This document shows positions 7,668-13,291 of a stretch of DNA of 13,876 nucleotides, one piece after another. The notes beneath the pieces were generated by a model. That model made no database searches. It was given only the letters and a program-made list of their open reading frames with translations, and was not told the origin of the DNA. This stretch comes from Acidimicrobiaceae bacterium (GTDB lineage Bacteria > Actinomycetota > Acidimicrobiia > Acidimicrobiales > UBA10347), in the NCBI GenBank assembly GCA_003485885.1, contig DNHM01000120.1, forward strand, positions 1 through 13,876. Direction: 5' to 3'. The translations under genes and the position numbers were made by a program. The stretch's first letter is position 1. Every line of letters begins with the position of its first letter.

Positions 7668-7681
7668 CGAATGTATATTCG
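7668..7681. promoter_or_regulatory. Candidate Lrp-type operator in the divergent region
   Basis: CGAAT-GTAT-ATTCG is a perfect 5-bp inverted repeat with an AT-rich centre, located 5 nt upstream of the Lrp-like start and covering its putative -10. TTCG also occurs at 7713-7716 and 7732-7735, the latter as TTCGATAGAA, so several half-sites may span the whole 7663-7757 gap toward the hydroxylase gene. The gap is markedly more AT-rich than its surroundings. Confidence 0.5.
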
Positions 7682-7760
7682 ATAACTATCCAAAAGACTT
7701 TTCATCTCTTTATTCGTGTAAAAGAAATCTGTTCGATAGAAGTAGTTCAGTATTAGGGTG

Positions 7761-8570
7761 ATGTTGGTCCGAGTGAAGAGCGCCGCAAACGCTCCTAATG
7801 CCTACCAGACCCGTCAGCGCGCGGTCGCAGCGATGGCCACAGGCATCGACGGTGTCCCCATTCATGTCGCGTACACCGCTGAAGAGCACCACACGCGGGC
7901 GCATGCCCACACCTTGCTGGCTCCGGTCTGGGAGCAGTACGCAGCGCTACCCGTTCGTGCTGCTGCCCAGGCGCTTGATCTGCCCCCTGACCAGATCCCG
8001 CAGCTTGCACAGGTAACCGGACGGCTTCAGGTTCTTACCGGCTTTCGGTATGCATCGGTCGCGGGCACAGTAGGTGGCGCCGAGTTCTTTGGCGCCCTGG
8101 CCCGACGGGTGTTTCCGTCTACCCAGTTCATCCGCTGGTCCGGCAACTCTGAATACACCCCCGAACCCGATGTGCTTCATGAAATCGGTGGTCATGCCAA
8201 TGTGCTTGCGCACCCGCAACTCGCGTCGTTGCATGTGCTTGCAGGCCAGGCTTCTGTCGCTGCCCCTGCCTTGCTGACACAGATCGCCGCTGTGTTCTGG
8301 TATTCGGTTGAGTTTGGTGTCGTTCACAGTTCAGCGGGCTGGAAGGCGTACGGAGCAGGCCTGCTCAGCTCACCCGGCGAACTTGGTTGGTTCACTCAAC
8401 ACGCCGAGATCCGGCCGCTCGACATTGCGGACATGTTGGACACACCGTATGACATCAGCAGCTTTCAACCCGTCTTGTTCGGCGCTGACTCGTTGGACCA
8501 TGTCGTCGACATCGTCGGCGGGTATTTCACCAGTCTTATTCACCACGCACCTATCACCAGCTCATACTGA
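7761..8570 (+). CDS. phhA: Biopterin-dependent phenylalanine 4-hydroxylase-like enzyme
   Basis: The likely reaction is hydroxylation of phenylalanine to tyrosine using a pterin and a non-haem iron. The 2-His-1-Glu iron site is visible: H140 and H145 in PDVLHEIGGH (136-145) and E184 in FWYSVEFGVV (179-188), the latter very close to the family YWFTVEFGL motif. The catalytic HExxGH-type motif is changed just around the ligands: IG stands where LL/LF is usual, and AN follows the second histidine where VP/MP is usual. At 269 residues it matches bacterial single-domain hydroxylases with no regulatory ACT domain. A GTG at 7758 directly precedes the chosen ATG and is an alternative start. It is 10 nt upstream of the dioxygenase-like gene and divergent from the Lrp-like regulator, which supports a catabolic operon. 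The substrate could be another aromatic amino acid. Confidence 0.85.
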   Translation: MLVRVKSAANAPNAYQTRQRAVAAMATGIDGVPIHVAYTAEEHHTRAHAHTLLAPVWEQYAALPVRAAAQALDLPPDQIPQLAQVTGRLQVLTGFRYASVAGTVGGAEFFGALARRVFPSTQFIRWSGNSEYTPEPDVLHEIGGHANVLAHPQLASLHVLAGQASVAAPALLTQIAAVFWYSVEFGVVHSSAGWKAYGAGLLSSPGELGWFTQHAEIRPLDIADMLDTPYDISSFQPVLFGADSLDHVVDIVGGYFTSLIHHAPITSSY

Positions 8571-8580
8571 AGGAACACCC

Positions 8581-9216
8581 ATGTCTCATTTGAAGAAGGT
8601 CGATCACATCACCTACGCGTGCGACAAGGGTCGCATCGAACAGTGGGCGTGGTTCCACATCGAAATCGAAGGTGGCACCCTGATCAACCGGATCGACGAC
8701 GTGCGTCCCGAGGATCCAGATTCGTCGATGAAGATCTGGTGCGTCGATTTTGGCGAGTTTGGTATCGCTCTGATCGAGGGCATCGACCGGGCCCAGAAGT
8801 CCCAGGTCACCAAGTTCGTAGATCGGCACGGCGATCACTCGTGTCAACACGTTGCCTATGACACCCATGACCTTGACAAGTTCGTGGCCCACCTCCAGGC
8901 CAACGGCGGCACGCCTCGCGGCGAAGTATTGGTCCGTAACGACGGATTCGGCGTTTTGAAACAGATGTTTGCTCGTGGATACGAAGAGGGTGATGCCGCC
9001 GAGGCAAGTTTCCCTGAATACTGCGAACGGCCAAAGGCTGGTGACAGCGCAGAGGAAGTCGCCATCACGTTCGCAGCCGAGACCGGCAAGGGTTTCTATG
9101 ATCAGATTGAGGACGCAGTCGCAGACGGCGACGAAGCACCGTTCTTCGACTTCGATGCAATGCCCGAAGGCTGGGCTGTTCCCGAGGCGCAACCTCGGGC
9201 CGGTTACATCGCCTAG
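8581..9216 (+). CDS. Single-domain HPPD-like VOC dioxygenase
   Basis: This 211-residue protein resembles the catalytic C-terminal half of 4-hydroxyphenylpyruvate dioxygenase (vicinal oxygen chelate fold). The visible iron-ligand candidates are H9 in KVDHITYA, H90 in CQHVAYDTHDL and E146 in FPEYCERP, aligning with the two His and one Glu of HPPD. The H9-H90 spacing (81) is close to that in HPPD, but the H90-E146 spacing (56) is shorter. The segment SQVTKFVDRHGDHSCQHVA mirrors the HPPD stretch before its second histidine. Full-length HPPD has two VOC domains and about 350-400 residues, so the N-terminal domain is absent here. AGGAA at 8571-8575, 5 nt before ATG 8581, is a good ribosome binding site. 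The upstream partner makes tyrosine, so a role one step later (after transamination) is plausible; a different VOC reaction cannot be excluded. Confidence 0.62.
   Translation: MSHLKKVDHITYACDKGRIEQWAWFHIEIEGGTLINRIDDVRPEDPDSSMKIWCVDFGEFGIALIEGIDRAQKSQVTKFVDRHGDHSCQHVAYDTHDLDKFVAHLQANGGTPRGEVLVRNDGFGVLKQMFARGYEEGDAAEASFPEYCERPKAGDSAEEVAITFAAETGKGFYDQIEDAVADGDEAPFFDFDAMPEGWAVPEAQPRAGYIA
9181..9199. terminator. Perfect hairpin at the end of the HPPD-like gene
   Basis: CCCGAGG (9181-9187) pairs perfectly with CCTCGGG (9193-9199) around a CGCAA loop. It lies inside the last 12 codons of the plus-strand gene and just past the end of the convergent sigma gene (7 nt between stops). A bidirectional terminator role is possible, but there is no T-run on either side, so it could simply be coding sequence. 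Confidence 0.35.
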
Positions 9217-9223
9217 TTGGTGC

Positions 9224-9922
9224 TCAGACCTGGGTCCGAAGTCGTTCGAGCGAACGGCGCAGCAGACGCGACACCTGCATCTGGCTAACCCCAAGTTGTG
9301 CCGCTATGTCGTCTTGAGACAAGCCGCCGAAGAACCGCAGCTCCACAGCGCTCCGTTCAGCATCGGACAACATGTCTAAGAGCGGGGGCAGAACGGCGCG
9401 CGCTTCGGCAGCCTCGAACTCGCTGACATCGGTTGATTTCGGATCCTGGTCAGGTGTGAGCGGCGTTGCGCTGTAACCGGCGGCGGCCTCGAGTGCCAGG
9501 GTGATGTCCGACACGTCGACGCCGAGGTGGTCGGCGATTTCCGCAGGTGTTGGACTTCGAGTCAGCTGCTGAGTCAATAACTCTGACACTGTTCGGATCG
9601 ATGTGATGAGCTGACGACGGGATCGTGACACCTTTGTATCCCAGGTGCGGTCGCGAAAGTATTGGCGCAGACTGCCTTCGATGCTCCGTGCCGCGTAGGT
9701 CGAAAATCGAAGTCCCCGTTCAGGTTCGAACCGGTCGACGGCCCGCACCAACGCCTCGAGCGCGATCTGATCAAGGTCATCGGCGGTGACGCCGCGGTTG
9801 CGATAACGGCCAGCGAATGCCCGGGCGAGCCCCTGGTTGTCAACGACGAGCTGATTGCGAAGATCTTGATCTCGGGTTGCAGCAAACTCTCGAAACCTCG
9901 GATCTAGAGGGTCATCGCCCAC
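9224..9922 (-). CDS. Sigma-70 family factor, SigB/SigF/SigG type
   Basis: The protein should direct RNA polymerase to stress-response promoters. Region 2 spans roughly residues 22-90, with DDLDQIALEALVRAVDRFEP and GLRFSTYAARSIEGSLRQYFRD; region 3 has SPTPAEIADHLGV; region 4 contains AERSAVELRFFGGLSQDDIA and VSQMQVSRLLRRSLERLR, a standard promoter -35 binding helix-turn-helix. Region 1 is absent, as in SigB/SigF factors. The start is set at GTG (complement of 9920-9922), giving 232 residues and an 11-nt overlap with the upstream RsbW-like gene, so translation may be coupled. The frame is open further upstream to 10042, but that would overlap the neighbour deeply. The surrounding RsbW-like, STAS and PP2C genes indicate control by partner switching. 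Confidence 0.88.
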   Translation of the reverse strand: MGDDPLDPRFREFAATRDQDLRNQLVVDNQGLARAFAGRYRNRGVTADDLDQIALEALVRAVDRFEPERGLRFSTYAARSIEGSLRQYFRDRTWDTKVSRSRRQLITSIRTVSELLTQQLTRSPTPAEIADHLGVDVSDITLALEAAAGYSATPLTPDQDPKSTDVSEFEAAEARAVLPPLLDMLSDAERSAVELRFFGGLSQDDIAAQLGVSQMQVSRLLRRSLERLRTQV

Positions 9923-10310
9923 GAGCGAGTTTCTTGAAGCTGAAGCTTGCTTGGCCGGGCGTCGTTCCGACCTCGTGGCTGTCACATACCGCATCGAGGA
10001 TGGTCGAAAGAAAGTCGTGGGTAACGAGCTGGGCAACGCCATCGAGTGACCGCTCGCCCGCCACCGTTAACGAGTCGGTGTCGACAAGGAACTCGAGGTG
10101 TACATCGGGTTCGCCGGTAGTCGGTGCCATCGCCGCTGCCGTCAGCTCTTCGACGGCGACCTTCACGTCTTCGATCTCTTCAACAGACAACACGTCGCTG
10201 GCCAGTGCCGCGACCGTGAGTCGCACAAGTTGCAGGTGCGCCGTGTGTGCGGGCAGCGTAAGCCGAAACCTGCTTGCCGTGGATCGATCGGTTTCCTCGA
10301 TTGCACTCAC
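9912..10310 (-). CDS. Degenerate RsbW-like (HATPase fold) anti-sigma candidate
   Basis: This 132-residue protein sits directly before and overlaps the sigma gene, the usual place of an RsbW/UsfX-type anti-sigma factor. The RFRLTLPAHTAHLQLVRLTVAALA start and the helix SVEEIEDVKVAVEELTAAAM match the first half of RsbW-like HATPase domains. However, the N-box asparagine expected at residue 59 is alanine (EELTAAA), and no DxGxG or GxGL ATP-lid motifs are visible. It is therefore unlikely to bind ATP or act as a kinase in the normal way. The start is GTG (complement of 10308-10310), with GGAG spaced 6 nt upstream. Its promoter must lie in the 75-nt gap shared with the divergent ATPase gene. Binding of the sigma factor is inferred from position. 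Confidence 0.75.
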   Translation of the reverse strand: MSAIEETDRSTASRFRLTLPAHTAHLQLVRLTVAALASDVLSVEEIEDVKVAVEELTAAAMAPTTGEPDVHLEFLVDTDSLTVAGERSLDGVAQLVTHDFLSTILDAVCDSHEVGTTPGQASFSFKKLARGR

Positions 10311-10351
10311 GATGAACTCCAGAAAAGGGCAGAAATCCGCGAGTAGGCGGT

Positions 10352-10380
10352 TTGAGCCGAGTAGCTATGGTCAATACTCT
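10352..10380 (+). promoter_or_regulatory. Candidate promoter of the plus-strand RsbW-like gene
   Basis: TTGAGC (10352-10357) and TACTCT (10375-10380) are 17 nt apart, a good housekeeping-type promoter. The expected transcription start is at about the GTG 10386, so the message would be leaderless. The 75-nt gap also carries the promoter of the divergent sigma operon. Confidence 0.5.
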
Positions 10381-10385
10381 CTCGT

Positions 10386-10802
10386 GTGGGACCCACCGTG
10401 ACGAACTTCTCCGAAGAAATTTCGGCGACACACCTGGCACTGAGTGATGCTCGACAACACGTCGGTGCATGGCTTCGTGGCAACGGGCAACACTCACAGA
10501 CCTTGATCGGCGACGTCGAAATGGTCTTGACTGAACTTGGCGCCAACGTCATTGATCACACGTCGTCGCCGTGGATTCGAGTTGCCATCGCGCTCCCGGG
10601 TGAACGTGTCACCGTGGAGATAGCCAACCAAGGAGCGGTCGACGCGGTGCCGCCGGTTGAATCGTGGGGTCAGCTTTCCGAGGGCACGCGAGGGCGGGGC
10701 CTGCGCATCATTCGGGCCCTCTGTGCCGAGGTAGCGGTATTTGGTGATGAAAAAAGTACCCACATCCGGTGCGACATCACATCCGGTGGCGATTTCTACT
10801 GA
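10386..10802 (+). CDS. RsbW-like serine kinase/anti-sigma ATPase (HATPase_c_2)
   Basis: The 138-residue protein has the RsbW/SpoIIAB-type GHKL ATPase fold. The N-box is intact: E50 and N54 in LTELGANVIDH. The ATP-lid box is GTRGRGLRIIRALC (100-113). The G1 box reads IANQGAVDAVPP, with N81 where an aspartate is usual, which might lower ATP affinity. Family members bind a sigma factor or a STAS antagonist and phosphorylate the latter. GTG 10386 is taken because a promoter -10 lies 5 nt before it; GTG 10398 is an alternative. The gene is divergent from the degenerate RsbW-like gene and converges with the STAS gene, 19 nt apart. Its target is probably that STAS protein. No ribosome binding site is evident. 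Confidence 0.8.
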   Translation: MGPTVTNFSEEISATHLALSDARQHVGAWLRGNGQHSQTLIGDVEMVLTELGANVIDHTSSPWIRVAIALPGERVTVEIANQGAVDAVPPVESWGQLSEGTRGRGLRIIRALCAEVAVFGDEKSTHIRCDITSGGDFY

Positions 10803-10821
10803 CGTTGGATGAGGTCTAGCC

Positions 10822-11121
10822 TCACTCGAGCCCTAGGAGGCCGTTCAGGCCGGAAAGCGCAATCATGCGCTCGACGGCCGCTGTTGGGTTCTCGACGGTC
10901 AACGATCCGCCTGTTTCCTGAAGCCGGATCTGTGTGGTCAGCATTGCGGTTAGCCCTGCTGAAGAAATGAAGCTTACGTTGGCTAAGTCGAGCACCATTT
11001 GGCCCCCAGCTTCGATGGCCTCCAACCGCTCCTCGAGCACAGGTGCAGTGTGCGTGTCGATTTCACCGGACAACACGACACTGTTGTTTGAACTATCGGA
11101 GATCTGAAGTTCTGCAGCCAT
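10822..11121 (-). CDS. STAS-domain anti-sigma factor antagonist
   Basis: The 99-residue protein is a single STAS domain like SpoIIAA/RsbV. The unphosphorylated form would bind an RsbW-like protein and release the sigma factor. Landmarks are VVLSGEIDTHTAPVLEERLEA (15-35) and VLDLANVSFISSAGLTAML (43-61). S54 aligns with the phosphorylated serine of SpoIIAA; the aspartate usually before it is S53 here, a common variation. The start is the ATG complementary to 11119-11121, giving the normal domain length; the frame is open further upstream to 11601, but that part overlaps the phosphatase. A TAGTTT sits 7 nt before the ATG, so the transcript may be leaderless. The gene is 64 nt downstream of the PP2C phosphatase, its probable reactivating enzyme. 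Confidence 0.9.
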   Translation of the reverse strand: MAAELQISDSSNNSVVLSGEIDTHTAPVLEERLEAIEAGGQMVLDLANVSFISSAGLTAMLTTQIRLQETGGSLTVENPTAAVERMIALSGLNGLLGLE

Positions 11122-11128
11122 ACCGATG

Positions 11129-11157
11129 AAACTAGCGCCTGGGCGCGCCGGAACAAA
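11129..11157 (-). promoter_or_regulatory. Candidate promoter of the STAS gene
   Basis: On the minus strand TTTGTT (complement of 11152-11157) and TAGTTT (complement of 11129-11134) are 17 nt apart. The -10 ends 7 nt before the STAS ATG, again leaderless in style. This would allow the STAS protein to be made independently of the upstream phosphatase gene. Confidence 0.45.
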
Positions 11158-11185
11158 CGGCACGTTTTCGGTGAATCGCTCCTGG

Positions 11186-12703
11186 CTACGTAGGAGGGAG
11201 TTGTCGACGCAGAGCGACGATGGCGACATCGTCGCCAACCTGACCGCCGGTGGCGTTGAGCGCCGCTTGCACCATGGCATGCAGACCTTGTTCCGAGTCC
11301 ACAGCGGTGCATAGACGCTCGAGTCCTTCGGTGACCACCTCGGTCCGACGCTCAACGAGACCGTCGGTGAAGAGGAACAGGCCGTGACCCGGGTCGAGTT
11401 GCAGGGACTCGTGATGGATGGGTTTGTCGCCCAGGAAGCCGAGCGGGGGAGCGACGTCGAAGTACCGCAGCGCAGTCTGGTTCGCGTTGAAGAAGAGGGG
11501 CGGCAGGTGGCCCGCCGACCACAGTTCGGCGGCACCTGAAGACGTGTTGATCTGGGCGACAAGCATGGTTGCCATCTGGGATGCGTGCCGGCATATGCCA
11601 TTGAGAATGGCGAGTACCTCGGGGACCGGCGTGCCCCGATGTAGTTCGTGCGCGGCCAACAATCGCAGTCGACCCATCAGCGCTGCTGCCTCGATGCCGC
11701 TTCCGCTGACATCTCCGACCGAGATTGTGACGACATCGTCGTGCAGTGCAGCGTCGTACCAGTCGCCGCCTATCTCCAACCCCGCAGAACCAGGAAGGTA
11801 TGCGGTGACGATGTCGAACCCAGGCACCACAATTTCAGAGGGTGGTAACAAGCTGCGTTGCAACTTGATTGCTGCGTCGCTCTGACGCTGATATCCGAAC
11901 AGTGAGCCACAGACCGTGGCGACACGTTCGCCATATCGCTCGATGCCGTCAGTGTCGACGAAGTCGCGTTCGTTTGCAGTCAGCCCATGGATGAGAATCC
12001 AGCCTCGACTCTTCGATGCCGGCTGGGAGAACTCGACCCGCAGTGTTACGCCATCGTCGGCTTCGGATGGCCCGGAGACGGTTTGGGTCCTGTCGTCGTC
12101 ATCGATCAGAACCGCAGTGACACGGCCGAACGGGACGATGCGGGCAGATCCATCGACGATTGCGTCAAGGAACATCTGTCGAGTAGTCCGGCGGTCGCTG
12201 GTTGAGTCGAGGGCAGTGGTCAACACCTGGTCGAGAACTTGCGTGGCTTGTATCAGGTTGTGCGCGCGGACCTGGGTCGTGACGTCCTGTTGGGTCGCAA
12301 CAAAATGGGTGATCTCGCCGTTGGGTGTTCGGACCGGGTCAATGCTCCAGCTGATGAGGAACGGGGTGCCGTCGGCCCGATAGTTCACCGTTTCGCCGCT
12401 AAATGGTTCACCATCGGTCAGATTGCGGCGCAGCCGATCGAGGACTTTGCGATCGGTAAGCGGGCCTTGCATAAGCCGAGGCGAACTGCCGATGACCTCT
12501 TCTGGGGCTCTGCCGGTCATGGCGCAGTACGCAGGGTTTACGTACACGATGGTTGGGCCGGGAGCTGCGAGGTCGGCGGTCGTGATACACGCTGACGAAC
12601 GGGTTTGTTCTAAAGCTGCGAGCAGCACCGGCGCGAGCTTGACCAGATCCCCCCGCACTCGGTCATGGGGGATCGAAGCAGACACGCTCCCATCATGGCC
12701 CAT
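11186..12703 (-). CDS. PAS(LOV-like)-GAF-PP2C phosphatase, RsbU/RsbP-like
   Basis: The 505-residue protein joins a sensor to a phosphatase. A PAS domain covers about 30-145, with IVYVNPAYCAMTGRAPEEVIG, then GSSPRLMQGPLTD (72-84), N107 in VNYRADGTPF and ITHFVATQQDVT. This closely follows LOV domains, but the GxNCRFLQ signature is changed and proline (P75) replaces the photoactive cysteine. A weaker GAF-like segment covers about 155-270. The PP2C/SpoIIE domain starts with KLQRSLLP (280-287) and keeps the metal-binding aspartates in GGDWYD (312-317), GDVSGSG (330-336), FTDGLVERR (445-453) and GDD (490-492). Such enzymes dephosphorylate STAS antagonists, here probably the neighbouring STAS protein, turning the sigma factor on. 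ATG complementary to 12701-12703 is taken as start, without a clear ribosome binding site. The gene is divergent from the WhiB-like and heliorhodopsin genes. Confidence 0.92.
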   Translation of the reverse strand: MGHDGSVSASIPHDRVRGDLVKLAPVLLAALEQTRSSACITTADLAAPGPTIVYVNPAYCAMTGRAPEEVIGSSPRLMQGPLTDRKVLDRLRRNLTDGEPFSGETVNYRADGTPFLISWSIDPVRTPNGEITHFVATQQDVTTQVRAHNLIQATQVLDQVLTTALDSTSDRRTTRQMFLDAIVDGSARIVPFGRVTAVLIDDDDRTQTVSGPSEADDGVTLRVEFSQPASKSRGWILIHGLTANERDFVDTDGIERYGERVATVCGSLFGYQRQSDAAIKLQRSLLPPSEIVVPGFDIVTAYLPGSAGLEIGGDWYDAALHDDVVTISVGDVSGSGIEAAALMGRLRLLAAHELHRGTPVPEVLAILNGICRHASQMATMLVAQINTSSGAAELWSAGHLPPLFFNANQTALRYFDVAPPLGFLGDKPIHHESLQLDPGHGLFLFTDGLVERRTEVVTEGLERLCTAVDSEQGLHAMVQAALNATGGQVGDDVAIVALRRQLPPT

Positions 12704-12821
12704 CAGTCATGTCGGGTCCGAGCTTCTTTGAGAAAGGTGTTTGAACTCGACCTGAGCTGTCAATCCTCTCCATGTGGACAGGTTCGAAGCGTCGATGGCG
12801 ACGCTCACGCAAGCCCCACCA

Positions 12822-12834
12822 CCCCCCCCCGGAG
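12822..12834 (+). promoter_or_regulatory. Poly-C tract joined to the ribosome binding site of the WhiB-like gene
   Basis: Nine consecutive C (12822-12830) lie directly against GGAG (12831-12834), a strong Shine-Dalgarno 5 nt before ATG 12840. This ribosome binding site decides the start of the gene, since the upstream in-frame GTG 12774 and ATG 12795 have none. The C tract can pair with the GGAG or change length by slippage, which could alter translation. Confidence 0.65.
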
Positions 12835-12839
12835 TCCTT

Positions 12840-13280
12840 ATGTTTGATTCACCTGAAACCTCCGACATCGACCAGATCGATGTCCACGACCTCGACGCGA
12901 AACACGCACTCGGTGTAGCGAGCCCAGAGTCGACGCCGACGCTGATTGCCTCGCCAGAGGCAGCCGAGGTGTTGTCGGGCCTCTACAGCTCCGAACGGTC
13001 GTTTCCGTGCAGCGGACGTAGTCAGCTCTTCTTCGCTCCTCCAGGCGAACGTCGGGTGAGACGCGAAAAGCGGGAGGCGACGGCCCGCTCGTACTGCAAT
13101 CAGTGCAGTGTTAAGGAGATGTGCAAACTCGCGGGACGTGTTGGCCGTGAACATGGCATGTGGGGAGCGGAGAACGACGAGGAACGCGCTGCGGCTGGGT
13201 ATGCGCCACTATTCCCGCACCGAAAAGCGATTGTGCGAGCAGCTCAAGACGCCAAACAACACCCACGAATAAGCGCCTGA
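12840..13280 (+). CDS. WhiB-like (Wbl) iron-sulfur regulator
   Basis: WhiB-like proteins are actinobacterial regulators carrying a redox- or NO-sensitive [4Fe-4S] cluster; many bind the housekeeping sigma factor. The four cysteines are C57 (FPCSGR), C86, C89 and C95, in the pattern C-x28-C-x2-C-x5-C (YCNQCSVKEMC). They are followed by the family's turn, here HGMWGAENDEER instead of the usual G[VI]WGG. A basic C-terminal stretch (PHRKAIVRAAQDAK) can contact DNA. The N-terminal 50 residues are acidic and look disordered. ATG 12840 with GGAG gives 146 residues, longer than the shortest Wbl proteins. The gene is 11 nt upstream of the heliorhodopsin gene, so the two are probably cotranscribed. It is divergent from the PP2C phosphatase across a 136-nt gap. 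Confidence 0.9.
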   Translation: MFDSPETSDIDQIDVHDLDAKHALGVASPESTPTLIASPEAAEVLSGLYSSERSFPCSGRSQLFFAPPGERRVRREKREATARSYCNQCSVKEMCKLAGRVGREHGMWGAENDEERAAAGYAPLFPHRKAIVRAAQDAKQHPRISA

Positions 13281-13291
13281 GCGGCGACCCC

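Noticed and set aside
9923..10042. Longer sigma factor starting at 10042
   Set aside because: It would overlap the RsbW-like gene by about 130 nt and add 40 residues that do not resemble a sigma N-terminus; GTG 9922 gives a normal length and a short overlap.
10350..10373. SigB/SigF-type promoter (GTTT-N14-GGGTAT) before the plus-strand RsbW-like gene
   Set aside because: GTTT is present, but the -10 counterpart TGGTCA matches only 3 of 6 bases; the TTGAGC/TACTCT pair is a better fit.
10810..10824. Terminator between the convergent RsbW-like and STAS genes (TGAGG-TCTAG-CCTCA)
   Set aside because: The stem is only 5 bp, overlaps the STAS stop codon and has no T-run.
11122..11601. Long upstream extension of the STAS frame
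   Set aside because: The extra 160 residues are low-complexity shadow of the PP2C phosphatase in another frame; the STAS domain begins normally at the ATG at 11121.
12774..12839. Upstream extension of the WhiB-like gene (GTG 12774 or ATG 12795)
   Set aside because: The added 22 residues would be a proline run encoded by the C tract, and neither start has a ribosome binding site, while ATG 12840 has GGAG at ideal spacing.
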